Source: an uncultured Phycisphaerales bacterium (GTDB lineage Bacteria; Planctomycetota; Phycisphaerae; Phycisphaerales; SM1A02). Taken from it: a DNA stretch of 64,000 nt. The number at the start of each line of letters is the position of its first letter. Position 1 is the first letter of the stretch. This document shows, piece by piece, positions 28,138 to 36,803 of this stretch. Where the stretch lies: contig CAJQQE010000002.1 of NCBI GenBank assembly GCA_905480395.1, forward strand, positions 62,001 through 126,000. The letters are read 5' to 3'. The notes beneath the pieces were generated by a model. That model saw only the letters and a list, made by a program, of their open reading frames with translations, did not search any database and was not told where the DNA came from. Position numbers and translations under genes: made by a program.

Positions 28138-29046
28138 TCAGTCACTTCCCTGAGCGGTCTTTCTGTTTCGAACTTCTTCCAACTGCTCGACTTCGTGCTG
28201 GAGTCTGATTCTGGATCTTGGATCAAGATCCGTTCGCTGGAGTGCTTTGGTGGCCCGATTGAAGGCCATGGTGGCATCTGAAGGGCTCATCGCCATGATC
28301 TCGTCGTCAGAGAGCGAGGGGGGGAGCGTCTTCTGATCGGCATACTCGGGAGGCGCTTCGTCGCTTGGAACATCGGCACCCGGGACTTTCGTCGCCAGTG
28401 TCTCAACGGGCGACTCGGGTTGGGCATTCCCTCGCATCGCCACTTTGGAATCACTGACGAAGATCTTCTCGGTGGCGGAGGGAGGGGGTGCCGGACTGTC
28501 GAAGAACTTTGACTCGCGAGCGATGATGTCGACGTCATACTCGCCGCCCTTGTGGGCCAGGCGAACCTGCCAAATATCGATGATGGCCAAGACCTTCACG
28601 CCGTCCTTTTCATCACCCAAGGCGATGACATTTTCGGCGGAGCCAAAGAGCACCAACGTTCCGAGGATGCCGGTTGGCTTGGGACCGCTGTAGGTCGCTG
28701 GCGGGGGTGGCGGTCCCTTTGGCGGCTCGGGAGCTGACGCCGTCTCGCGGGGGCGGGCAACCGTCGCCTTCGGCCGACTCTTCGGTCTCGACGGGACCAC
28801 AAACGGCGAGCGGCCCGTGAATCTTCGGCGGTTGATCTCGGCCTGTTCGGCATGGTTCGCCGCCAATACCGCCATGGGATCGCCGGCGTCATCCGCCCAT
28901 GAGGGCGTCGCGACCGCGGAGAGGAGCCCGGGCACTTCGATCAGCAGGACGCTGACGGCGATGGCGACGGCCAGCAGACTGGTGATCAGGGGGCCGGACA
29001 TCCGGACCCCGGAGAGCGACGAGAATTTGAATGAGACTCGACTCAT
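28138..29046 (-). CDS. GspC-like inner-membrane protein
   Basis: A 302-residue bitopic protein. One membrane helix lies near 17-45 (LITSLLAVAIAVSVLLIEVPGLL). A Pro-rich spacer (PPKGPPPPPATYSGPKPTG) leads to a beta-rich domain (ILGTLVLFGSAENVIALGD) that resembles the homology region by which GspC contacts the secretin N0 domain. There is no PDZ domain. A helical C-terminus (about 245-300) is charged. The place directly before gspD and after gspM supports a GspC role. It overlaps gspM as ATGA. The family is too diverged to name with certainty. Confidence 0.65.
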   Translation of the reverse strand: MSRVSFKFSSLSGVRMSGPLITSLLAVAIAVSVLLIEVPGLLSAVATPSWADDAGDPMAVLAANHAEQAEINRRRFTGRSPFVVPSRPKSRPKATVARPRETASAPEPPKGPPPPPATYSGPKPTGILGTLVLFGSAENVIALGDEKDGVKVLAIIDIWQVRLAHKGGEYDVDIIARESKFFDSPAPPPSATEKIFVSDSKVAMRGNAQPESPVETLATKVPGADVPSDEAPPEYADQKTLPPSLSDDEIMAMSPSDATMAFNRATKALQRTDLDPRSRIRLQHEVEQLEEVRNRKTAQGSD

Positions 29047-29654
29047 GTTTTCTTCCGCGGAACAATCCAAGCCTCGACCATGATTCGGACCTCGAGTTCG
29101 GGTCCGTCATCGACGAGCTTTAACCTCAGGGAACTAATTGATTCGATTTCGGGCTCGGCTTCAAGGTCGCGAATCACCTCGGCGACGGTTTCGGAGTCGG
29201 AGACGAACTCCAATTCGCAGATGATTCTCTCCACTCGGCCACCGGCCATGGCACTCAGGGGGCTGCTGCTCGGGAGTTTGCTCCCAGTTCGTCCGTCGAT
29301 CTTGGGGACGATTTCATACTGCGAGCAGATCTCGCTGACCGTCGACTCGAGGCGGGTGGCGCCAGGTGCGGCTGATCTTGGTACTTCGATGGGTCCGAGT
29401 GCGGTGGCAAGGCGTTGGATCTTCGGATCGGTGGTCCGATCGAGTGATCTCGCCCGCTCGATGGTGCTGGAGATCCGATTGCTCTCGTTGTTCCAGCTCT
29501 CGGCCGTCGGGCCGACGTATTCGTCCCACACCAAGATCGCGATGAGCACCATCGCGGCCGCGCCGATGAGTCGCCAGATCGGCTGGAGTTCAAGGAAGCG
29601 GTCGACTAGATCCGGCTCATTTTCGGAAGTTGTTCGAGTGGATTTTTGTTTCAC
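29043..29654 (-). CDS. GspM/PilO-like inner-membrane protein
   Basis: A 203-residue bitopic protein. A short cytoplasmic N-terminus and a membrane helix (WRLIGAAAMVLIAILVWDEYV, about 27-47) precede a coiled-coil region and a ferredoxin-like alpha/beta domain, as in GspM and PilO. It probably dimerises with the GspL-like protein to brace the ATPase platform. It begins with a GTG that overlaps the gspL stop (GTGA) and ends in an ATGA overlap with the GspC-like gene. Confidence 0.72.
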   Translation of the reverse strand: MKQKSTRTTSENEPDLVDRFLELQPIWRLIGAAAMVLIAILVWDEYVGPTAESWNNESNRISSTIERARSLDRTTDPKIQRLATALGPIEVPRSAAPGATRLESTVSEICSQYEIVPKIDGRTGSKLPSSSPLSAMAGGRVERIICELEFVSDSETVAEVIRDLEAEPEIESISSLRLKLVDDGPELEVRIMVEAWIVPRKKT

Positions 29655-31573
29655 TTGGCAGTCTCCCGAACTCGGGCCATGATCAGCTTGAATTCTTCTC
29701 GAAGCCTTGCCTTGGTCTCATCATCCAAGCCTGGCATGAGCTTCGCACTGGCCACTTTGCTGAGCCGATCCTTTGCTTCGGCGTTACTCAACGTCCCAAT
29801 TTCCTCGGGAGAAATTGGATCTGGCACTTCGGTCACGAAGTTCCGTGCGGCGGATCGACTCGAAGGGTTGCTTCGCGAGGGAGGTGCGTCTCCTCGGCTC
29901 GACGGTCGAGTGGATCTGCTGGATTCACGGGGGGTCTCAGATTCAGAGGATGCTTCCGCCTCCGAGGTGCGTTCGGTCGCGACGGCGGATGACCGTCCGG
30001 AGTTTCCAGTCACCGGTGGGGCCGTCGGGGTTGATGTGATGCCGGTCAATCCTGCTTCAATGCGAGCATCCAAGGCCGCTTGCGCCGCATCGCCTTCGAG
30101 GAGGAACCCGTCCTCGTCGACCGGTCCGTAGCGTCGTTCGGAATAGGACGTGATCGCGTAGTCCTCACCGGCGGTGTACCGCACCATGCGGAGTGCATCA
30201 TCGATCTCGGCCGTGATCTTGAATTCGGAATAACCCCGCCCGTCAGGCTCCTCGATCGATGATTCGGGACCGGAGTTCGCGAGCAACCCACTCTCTCGCA
30301 GTCTCTTGTTGAACTCAAACACGGCATCAGCACCGCTTTGATCTCGGCTCGCCTTGGCGTAGCCTCCGATGACCAGCGGTTCACCGTGTTGGATGTTGAT
30401 GGATTCCAGTTCGATGGATTCCGGCATGAGATTGGAGACGTCACCGAGAAGTTTGGTCATGCTCCACGCTTGGCGGTCGAGCTCCCGGTACACCTTCTGC
30501 AGATTGTCCACCTTCTCGACATGCGTCTGCAGAACCTGAAGGTCCGCCACCTTGGCCCGCATGATCATGAGCCGGAGCCCGGCACCTGCCAGCGGGACCA
30601 GAAGAATCAGAATGAGGGCCGCCATGCCAACTGAGACCGCGGTGCGTCCTTCGGAAAGTCGGTTCGCAAGCCCCCGGACGAATCCCGGACGCTCGTGAAT
30701 CTCGAACTCTCGCATTCCAGCGAGCGTCGACAGTGGCCCATCAGCGACGCCCAACGCGGCGAGGATGATCCGATCATCCGCGGGTGCGGAACCGTCGATC
30801 GCCACGGACGCGTTGGTCACGATCTTGCGGAGAAGATCATCTGCCCCGGGTGCAATGACCAGTGAATGGTCGATGGTTCGGGCCTCGATGCCCTCGAACA
30901 TCAACTTGATCGTGGATTCGATCCGGGTGGTCGGAGTTCCTTCACTCAGCAAACTTTCGACGACCAAGGGTCGGAGTCTCGATTCGAGACCCTCGTCATC
31001 CTGCTCACGGCTTCGGGCGGCCCGGAAGGATGGTCCATGCTCGGTTGGAATGACCGCGGCCATGGCGGTGTCGTCCGCATCAAGGATGGCGCAGAGAGAA
31101 TCCGATTCTTCTCCGGCGAGGAAGGCGAGGCAGGCAATTTCGGGTACCCAGCGGACTTCCATGCCAGGATCCAGCACGGGAAAATCGACGTGAATGGCCT
31201 CTGGCCAGGCAACCACGAGGCCAGTCGGGTGAGCCGACTCACGTCCGAGAACTGCGATTCCAGAGCGATGAACGGGCGTCGCCCCGAGCATTCGCGACTC
31301 TGCTTCGAGTCGAATGGCCGCTTCCACTTGGGCGGGATTGCCCGGCGGGGTGTGAATTGTCCGGACGAGACTCGCCGAGGAGGGGAGAATCGCCAGAATT
31401 CGGCCGCATTGGGCGGTTTCGAGACGGGTGCGAAGATCACTGGGGGAACACCAGAAGGTGTCCTCGATCGACTTAGAGCCGTTCCCACGGAAAATGGCGA
31501 CTCGAAAGCCGTCTCCGCGGCGTCTACAGACGGCGGTGAGGTTGGACTCAAATTCAATTCGGCGTTTCGACAT
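29651..31573 (-). CDS. GspL-like protein with PilM- and PilN-like parts
   Basis: A 640-residue inner-membrane assembly protein. Residues about 1-290 resemble the actin-like cytoplasmic domain of GspL/PilM. A membrane helix lies at about 313-336 (VSVGMAALILILLVPLAGAG), followed by a coiled coil (KVADLQVLQTHVEKVDNLQK) and a PilN/GspL-like periplasmic domain. The last 120 residues are disordered, rich in Ser, Glu and Pro. In type II systems GspL recruits the ATPase GspE through its cytoplasmic domain. The gene starts one base into the gspK stop. The assignment is by domain order and synteny. Confidence 0.75.
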   Translation of the reverse strand: MSKRRIEFESNLTAVCRRRGDGFRVAIFRGNGSKSIEDTFWCSPSDLRTRLETAQCGRILAILPSSASLVRTIHTPPGNPAQVEAAIRLEAESRMLGATPVHRSGIAVLGRESAHPTGLVVAWPEAIHVDFPVLDPGMEVRWVPEIACLAFLAGEESDSLCAILDADDTAMAAVIPTEHGPSFRAARSREQDDEGLESRLRPLVVESLLSEGTPTTRIESTIKLMFEGIEARTIDHSLVIAPGADDLLRKIVTNASVAIDGSAPADDRIILAALGVADGPLSTLAGMREFEIHERPGFVRGLANRLSEGRTAVSVGMAALILILLVPLAGAGLRLMIMRAKVADLQVLQTHVEKVDNLQKVYRELDRQAWSMTKLLGDVSNLMPESIELESINIQHGEPLVIGGYAKASRDQSGADAVFEFNKRLRESGLLANSGPESSIEEPDGRGYSEFKITAEIDDALRMVRYTAGEDYAITSYSERRYGPVDEDGFLLEGDAAQAALDARIEAGLTGITSTPTAPPVTGNSGRSSAVATERTSEAEASSESETPRESSRSTRPSSRGDAPPSRSNPSSRSAARNFVTEVPDPISPEEIGTLSNAEAKDRLSKVASAKLMPGLDDETKARLREEFKLIMARVRETAK

Positions 31574-32976
31574 CAGTCTTCTCGGTATTCGATGATCTTC
31601 ACGGGAAGAGTCGAACGATCAAGTACCGCGTGGATTTCCACCTCTTGCCCAGTTGTGGATTTACCACGGCTGGAGATCGAATAAACCCAGCCGGTCACGT
31701 CGAGCTGGTCTGCGACCGTTGCGAGTACGTCTGGATCGATACGACGCAGTTCCAAGAGGTCCACAATACTCGTGATCCCCTCCGCCCGCGACTGCCGGTA
31801 CGCCATGATCGATTCTGCCACCGCGGAATCACCATTGAAAATGATCCGCAGGACCTCGGGACCGGCCGTATTGAGGTTCACTTTTCCGGAGACAACCTCC
31901 GGCCCCTCAAAAGAGGTGGTCGTGCATTCGGCAAAAACCGCGCGAAGCTGTTCCGGCGAGAGCGATGCGACCGCGTCCTGCTCGGTGTTGTTCGATCGGC
32001 CACTGCTCCGACCGGTGGTTCTGCGGCTTGAAGAGGTGCTTGATGCGGCTGGGGCGCCCACGAGTTCGGCGAGATCGATGGCGAGCAAGGATCCCATGAG
32101 GGCGTTCGGGGTTGCTCCGTAGGTCATCAGAGCGTCCGCTTGCGCCTCATCGACCCCGGTCGTTTCCATGAGTTCCTCCACCGAGGTATCCGCCAGGTTG
32201 ATCTTGGGATACCCGCTCCGGCCCAGTGGCGAATCGATACTCCTTGCCGTGAGATAGCCGGCCCATCCGGAGTCCATCCGACCGTCGAAGTCATCGTCTG
32301 GCGCGGAGCTTTCGCCGTCATCCTCATTGCCGTCGAGGCGATTGTTGAGGTTCCAATCTTCGCCTCGGATGTACTCTGGCCACGCGCCTGCGACCAATTC
32401 GAGCTCGGTGATCGACTTGAATGCGCCGTTTCTCGGGACGTACCCAAGGTCTCGGCCTTCGTAGAAACTTCGCTCCGCGCCGATTCCCTGGACTTCGTCG
32501 TCTTCGTCTCTCCAATCGAGGATCGCATCCGTGGTGTCGATGTTCATCTCGGGAAGTTCTAGTAACTGCAGCTTGGTGATTGAGTTGATGTTGAGGCGGG
32601 AATGAAGATCGAGCGGTCCCCGGAATTCCTCTCCTTCAGCAACGTGACGGATGTCCCATCCGCCGGTTTCCAGACTTCCTTCCCAATCGAATTCAAGATC
32701 TCTGACCACTGACATTGGATCCTCGGCATCCGGCGTCTCGGTATGAGATGCCAGCGTCGCGATCACCCGTTCCATGCCTGCGCGAGCTGCCCAGCGAGCT
32801 TGGACCCGGCCAAGGGCGGCTCGGCCGAGCACCGTCGTTCGCCACGTGACCATCTGCGTTGCCGCAACGATCACCGAGGCGATGGCGATCGACCAGAGAA
32901 CGACGATGGTCGCCGACCCACGCGCTCGCGGTCGAATGCAACGGGTGTGTCCTGAGCGGGTTTCGCTTTTGGTCAA
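31573..32976 (-). CDS. gspK: Minor pseudopilin GspK
   Basis: A 467-residue minor pseudopilin, larger than other pseudopilins as expected for GspK, which caps the pseudopilus. The basic leader ends at RARG20 before SATIVVLWSIAIASVIVAAT; the +5 residue is not Glu, a known GspK trait. Helix-hairpin-helix-like segments follow (LNINSITKLQLLELPEM, VNLNTAGPEVLRIIF). Acidic loops DWNLNNRLDGNE and DDDFDGRMDSGW near 207-237 look able to bind calcium, consistent with GspK structures. It uses a TTG start overlapping gspJ as TTGA. Confidence 0.88.
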   Translation of the reverse strand: MTKSETRSGHTRCIRPRARGSATIVVLWSIAIASVIVAATQMVTWRTTVLGRAALGRVQARWAARAGMERVIATLASHTETPDAEDPMSVVRDLEFDWEGSLETGGWDIRHVAEGEEFRGPLDLHSRLNINSITKLQLLELPEMNIDTTDAILDWRDEDDEVQGIGAERSFYEGRDLGYVPRNGAFKSITELELVAGAWPEYIRGEDWNLNNRLDGNEDDGESSAPDDDFDGRMDSGWAGYLTARSIDSPLGRSGYPKINLADTSVEELMETTGVDEAQADALMTYGATPNALMGSLLAIDLAELVGAPAASSTSSSRRTTGRSSGRSNNTEQDAVASLSPEQLRAVFAECTTTSFEGPEVVSGKVNLNTAGPEVLRIIFNGDSAVAESIMAYRQSRAEGITSIVDLLELRRIDPDVLATVADQLDVTGWVYSISSRGKSTTGQEVEIHAVLDRSTLPVKIIEYRED

Positions 32977-34022
32977 TTGTTGCTGCCCGTGGATTGAGAA
33001 CTACCGCCGCGTCCGTTTGAGGGATTTTGTCCAACAGGAGTGGGGATGAAATTACCGGTTGGTGGCGTGAAACCGCCGCTTCGACCGCCACCGCCTCGGC
33101 GTCCACCGCCAAGACCCGGTCCGCCCTGATTGCCAGGACCCCCGCGGCCCTCAGGGCCTCCACGACCTCCGGGTCCTCCACGTCCTCCAGGTCCTCCTCT
33201 CATGCCGCCGCGAGCGCCCTCCAGACCACCGCGTCCTCCAGCAGCATCACCGCCGCCGCCACCGCCGCCGCCCATAGAATCAGGTGACTCTTCTTCCTCG
33301 ATGATCTCTTCTTCCTCTTCTTCGGGCTCGTAATACGGGGGGATGATCCGGTCGACCGCGACGTGCGTCTGGAGCGTCACGATGCCGCGGCCATCGGCGT
33401 CGATCGAGCCGTCGTTGTTACCGGAGGAGCTCACCGAAATTCGGAATCCCCACGGTAGTCCATCGATGTCTGAGTCCCAGGCATCGAACCATTCCTGGCC
33501 GTCATAGGCTTCGATCTGGAGTCCGATGACCCCTTCGGCGATGGGCGTCACGACACCGCCGCCGGCTGGAATGTCATCCGGAACTGGATCCCGGCGCTGC
33601 CAGAGTGCGGTTCCAAATCGGTCCTCGTCGATCCGATATTGCGTCTCGTATTCGCCACCTTCGCCGTTGTAGTCGATGGCGCCCAAGGGTTCGAGCCGGG
33701 TGTTGAAGATCAGGATCTCGTCTCGATCAAGGTCCATCCGTCCCTCACGGCGGACGGTCTTCGAACCGTCGTAGAGCATGACACGAGTATTGAAGAGGTC
33801 TGAATCTCGGAGGACCGCGGTGAGATCTCGTCGGACCGAATTCAGTGCGGCATCGGCGCGGAGATACGCTTGAAGTCGGACTCGAGAGATCTCTCTCGCC
33901 CGTCCAACTTGGGAGAGCGTGGTCACGACCGTCAGGAGCACGAGTGCCGAGATGACACCGGCCAAGACGAGTTCGATCAGGGTGAAGCCCTGTCGACGGC
34001 TAGCGATCGAATGCTTCTTCAT
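32973..34022 (-). CDS. gspJ: Minor pseudopilin GspJ with acidic and Gly-rich tail
   Basis: A 349-residue pseudopilin. The leader MKKHSIASRRQG precedes FTLIELVLAGVISALVLLTV with +5 Glu. The globular part (about 30-225) is beta-rich and fits GspJ. After it the protein carries an unusual 120-residue tail: an acidic run (EPEEEEEEIIEEEE), then about 68 residues of Gly-rich repeats such as GGPGGRGGPGGRGG (250-317), then a Ser/Gly/Asn end. GspJ normally stops at about 200 residues. The ATG at 34022 has GCGAGG six bases upstream and lies inside the end of gspI. Confidence 0.85.
   Translation of the reverse strand: MKKHSIASRRQGFTLIELVLAGVISALVLLTVVTTLSQVGRAREISRVRLQAYLRADAALNSVRRDLTAVLRDSDLFNTRVMLYDGSKTVRREGRMDLDRDEILIFNTRLEPLGAIDYNGEGGEYETQYRIDEDRFGTALWQRRDPVPDDIPAGGGVVTPIAEGVIGLQIEAYDGQEWFDAWDSDIDGLPWGFRISVSSSGNNDGSIDADGRGIVTLQTHVAVDRIIPPYYEPEEEEEEIIEEEESPDSMGGGGGGGGDAAGGRGGLEGARGGMRGGPGGRGGPGGRGGPEGRGGPGNQGGPGLGGGRRGGGGRSGGFTPPTGNFIPTPVGQNPSNGRGGSSQSTGSNN
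33072..33275 (-). repeat. Gly-rich coding repeat in gspJ
   Basis: Repeated codons for Gly, Pro and Arg give GGP/GRGG units in the tail of the GspJ protein. On the plus strand this appears as repeats of tcctccacg and related words. It looks collagen-like but lacks a strict Gly-X-Y period. Confidence 0.75.
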
Positions 34023-34476
34023 AACGAGCCTCGCGATCAATTGGTTCCTGAGGGAGACGGATGGGGTCGGGCTCTTCGCCCAGTTTTCCGGCGATCAATG
34101 TTTCACAATCGAATGAACGGCCGGTGTCGTGGGTGACAGTCGCCAACACTCGGTACGGCTCTCCGACGCCGGGGTCTGAGATTTGCAGCCGAAACTCAAA
34201 TTCTTCGTACGGGAATTCGCCCCGGCCGGAAGATGAGTGGAGATTCGGGTAATCGGCTGGTCCTTCGAGCAACACCTCGCTGAGGAGGTTGTCGAGCATC
34301 CCGGCAGCCATCACTCGAACTTCACCGTCTCTTTGGAGGGTCAGTGATTTTGAAGTGATCGAGAAGATGGTTGAAAGACCAATGGCAAGAATGACGCCAG
34401 CGATGACGACATCAAGCAGGGCGAAGCCCGATCGCCGACGGCAATTCGGTCTGCAGATATGCATTCGTGTCTTCAC
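34000..34476 (-). CDS. gspI: Minor pseudopilin GspI
   Basis: A 158-residue pseudopilin. The leader ends at RRRSG, and the mature helix starts FALLDVVIAGVILAIGLSTIF; the +5 position is Asp rather than Glu, a conservative change. The size and order G-H-I-J-K support GspI. It begins with a GTG overlapping the gspH stop (GTGA), and its end overlaps the gspJ start by 23 bases. Confidence 0.83.
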   Translation of the reverse strand: MKTRMHICRPNCRRRSGFALLDVVIAGVILAIGLSTIFSITSKSLTLQRDGEVRVMAAGMLDNLLSEVLLEGPADYPNLHSSSGRGEFPYEEFEFRLQISDPGVGEPYRVLATVTHDTGRSFDCETLIAGKLGEEPDPIRLPQEPIDREARYEEAFDR

Positions 34477-35060
34477 CAGTCCTCCCGATCAGCGCCCATT
34501 TCGTTGAGGTCGGCACGTTCTCGCAGCAACGGGGGATTCGGATCGCCGTCGCGAATGATCACTGGTCCAAGACCGTGGGGGAGCAACGCCACCTCAGCAC
34601 CGTCGCCCGATTCCGATTCGAGTCGAATTCGGATATCCGGCCGGAGTCCACTTGGACTGGAGGCGACAAACCAGTCTCTTGGATCGTAGGCGGCGCCATC
34701 GATCGTCACGCGGGTAAAGGAGATTTGGTCGGGAAGAATAAGGGAAGGCGCTAGCGTCAGCGGCCGCCAGTCAATCTCCCCGGAATCGCCCGCCGCCAGC
34801 ACGAAAACGTCAAATCTTCGATTCTCGTCGCTGTAACTCAGGGCGACCAGTTTCTCGTCGGTGGCTTCAGCAAAGGCGAACGTGGCGACGATGGTCCCCA
34901 CGCTTTCGATGGCGACATCGAGTTCGCCCCTCGCCATACCGGACATTCTCGGTACCAAAATCGTGCCCAGAATAACGAGCAGCACCGCGGCAATGATCAC
35001 TTCGATCAGCGTGAAGCCGCGCTGTGATTTCGGAAGAGGATGGGACGTTCGGAGGTTCAG
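34473..35060 (-). CDS. gspH: Minor pseudopilin GspH, non-canonical start
   Basis: A pseudopilin of about 195 residues. The frame must include the leader and cleavage site KSQRGFTLIEVIIAAVLLVILG. Reading upstream, the frame is open from 35078, just after the gspG stop, but contains no ATG, GTG or TTG before the cleavage site. The only near-cognate initiator giving a sensible basic leader is a CTG at 35060-35058, with a weak GGAA eight bases upstream. The GTG at 35000 begins inside the conserved helix and would make a protein without a leader. The rest is an ordinary GspH beta-domain (VFVLAAGDSGEIDWRPLTLA). Start uncertain; frame and family are firm. Confidence 0.75.
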   Translation of the reverse strand: MNLRTSHPLPKSQRGFTLIEVIIAAVLLVILGTILVPRMSGMARGELDVAIESVGTIVATFAFAEATDEKLVALSYSDENRRFDVFVLAAGDSGEIDWRPLTLAPSLILPDQISFTRVTIDGAAYDPRDWFVASSPSGLRPDIRIRLESESGDGAEVALLPHGLGPVIIRDGDPNPPLLRERADLNEMGADREDW

Positions 35061-35078
35061 TGTCGGGTTCCGATGGAA

Positions 35079-35507
35079 TCAGCGTTTGCCGTGGATGATG
35101 TCGTCGCCGCCGCCCTGTTTCTGGTCGGGGCCGTAACAAATCACGTCGAATTCGATGTTTTGCTCGCCGGGGATCACGATGTCGTAGGAGGTTCCCCACG
35201 GATCGATGAGGTCGGAGGCATTGTCGAGGTACGGATCATCGCCTTCGACGAGCATTTCCAAGGTGAAGTCGTCGTTGAGGTTGCCGGTGGTGTTCTGAGT
35301 GATGTAGAGCCTGACCGCGTTCGCCAAGCTGTTGACTTCGGCCGTTGCCTTGTCTTCGTTCGCGCCAGCTAAAAAGCGGGTGAGTCGGGGAACGACCAAG
35401 GTGGCAAGGAGGGCGACGATGGTCACCGCAATGATGACTTCGAGAAGACTGAAGCCTCGTCGAGGAGCCTGAGATCGAGTCAGATGCGTGGTCATGGTGC
35501 GTTGCAT
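35079..35507 (-). CDS. gspG: Major pseudopilin GspG
   Basis: A 142-residue major pseudopilin, the main subunit of the T2SS pseudopilus. The leader ends at APRRG and the mature protein starts FSLLEVIIAVTIVALLATLVVPRL, with the proline kink and +5 Glu. The C-terminal part (DPWGTSYDIVIPG and GPDQKQGGGDDIIHG) matches GspG, including the acidic calcium-site region. Two possible starts are four codons apart (35507 and 35495). Confidence 0.93.
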   Translation of the reverse strand: MQRTMTTHLTRSQAPRRGFSLLEVIIAVTIVALLATLVVPRLTRFLAGANEDKATAEVNSLANAVRLYITQNTTGNLNDDFTLEMLVEGDDPYLDNASDLIDPWGTSYDIVIPGEQNIEFDVICYGPDQKQGGGDDIIHGKR

Positions 35508-35579
35508 GGAGGGTCGGTCCGGATCAAGGGTTTTAGGATCGGTCGGCCAGAAGGGACAAGGACGGGGATCGATGATGTG

Positions 35580-36797
35580 TCATCGACCACCGGCGACGGC
35601 CTGCTGCATTTCGAGCAGTGGCAGGAGAATGGCGGAGAGTACGAAGGCCGCCACGCAGGCCATGATGACGAGCATGGCGGGCGGGAGTGCCTTGGTGAAG
35701 ATCTTGAGGCTGTTGTTCACTTGCCGATCGAAAGCCGAGGCAGCATGAAGGAGCATGCTTTCCAAGCGGCCAGATCGTTCACCGATGTTGACGATCTGGA
35801 CGAGCAGAGGGGGGAAATGGCCACATCGTTCCAGTGGTGTGGCCAGTGATCCGCCAGTGGTGACCCGCTCGCGAACTTCGTCGATGGCATCCATCAGGAC
35901 CGTGTTTCCCAGCGTGTCTCGAACAATGCCGAGGGCGGTCAAGATCGGGATGCCGGCAGAACAAAGCGTTCCAAGGGTTCGGGTGAAACGGGCGACGGCA
36001 ATGTCCCGAAGCAGATTTCCCAGCAAGGGAACCCGGAGCAGCAAACCGTCAACAATCCGTCGGTTTGCGGGGATGGCCGTCCATGCCCGCCAGCCGAAGA
36101 AGCCTCCAACTGCCCCGGCAATCATCAACCACCACCAGGCAGCGAAGAAGTCGGCGATCGCAAGCAAGACCTGAGTTGGCCAAGGGAGCGGGACGTTCTG
36201 GGCCTGCAGGGGAACCATCAGTTTTGGAAGCAAAATGGTGACGAAGATCACCACGCTGATCGCCATGATCACCATCACGATCATGGGGTAGATCGTGGCG
36301 CCGACGAGTTCGCGACGAACTTCAACACTGCGTTCCAGAAGATCAGAGAGCTGGTGGAGGACTTCGTGCATTTTGCCCGACGCGTCGGCCGCTCGGATCA
36401 TGCCGACCACCATGTCGTCGAAGGGAAGACCGTATTCGCTGCATGCTTCGTGCAAGGGCTTGCCCGCTTCCACACGCTCAATGAGAAAATCGAGAATCAC
36501 TTCCTGTCGAGGATTCGCGGCTTGACGACGAACCGTGACCAGCCCCTGCATCAGCGGGAGCCCGGCTTCCACCGCCGTGGCGAGTTCCCGCATCAGGTTT
36601 GCGAGTTCGACGGCCGAGATCGTGGGCCGGCTGGGCGTCTTCAATGATGTCGCGTCCGTCTCCGACTCGATGATCTCGGTCGCTTGCTGCCGCAGCGCAC
36701 GGATGCGCTCCATGGCGACATCACGGCTGCTCGCGGTGATGGTTCCAGACACCGCTCGTCCTTGTTCGTCTATTCCCTGGTATGCAAAGGCCGGCAT
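35580..36797 (-). CDS. gspF: Type II secretion inner-membrane protein GspF
   Basis: A 405-residue platform protein with the N-terminal sequence MPAFAYQGIDEQGRAVSGTI. Two T2SSF domains follow, with membrane segments at about 165-190 (IYPMIVMVIMAISVVIFVTI), 210-235 and 370-400. It bridges GspE and the pseudopilins. It lies six bases after gspE. It is clearly the T2SS copy, compared with the pilT-linked copy at 16180-17403. Confidence 0.94.
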   Translation of the reverse strand: MPAFAYQGIDEQGRAVSGTITASSRDVAMERIRALRQQATEIIESETDATSLKTPSRPTISAVELANLMRELATAVEAGLPLMQGLVTVRRQAANPRQEVILDFLIERVEAGKPLHEACSEYGLPFDDMVVGMIRAADASGKMHEVLHQLSDLLERSVEVRRELVGATIYPMIVMVIMAISVVIFVTILLPKLMVPLQAQNVPLPWPTQVLLAIADFFAAWWWLMIAGAVGGFFGWRAWTAIPANRRIVDGLLLRVPLLGNLLRDIAVARFTRTLGTLCSAGIPILTALGIVRDTLGNTVLMDAIDEVRERVTTGGSLATPLERCGHFPPLLVQIVNIGERSGRLESMLLHAASAFDRQVNNSLKIFTKALPPAMLVIMACVAAFVLSAILLPLLEMQQAVAGGR

Positions 36798-36803
36798 ATT
36801 GAA

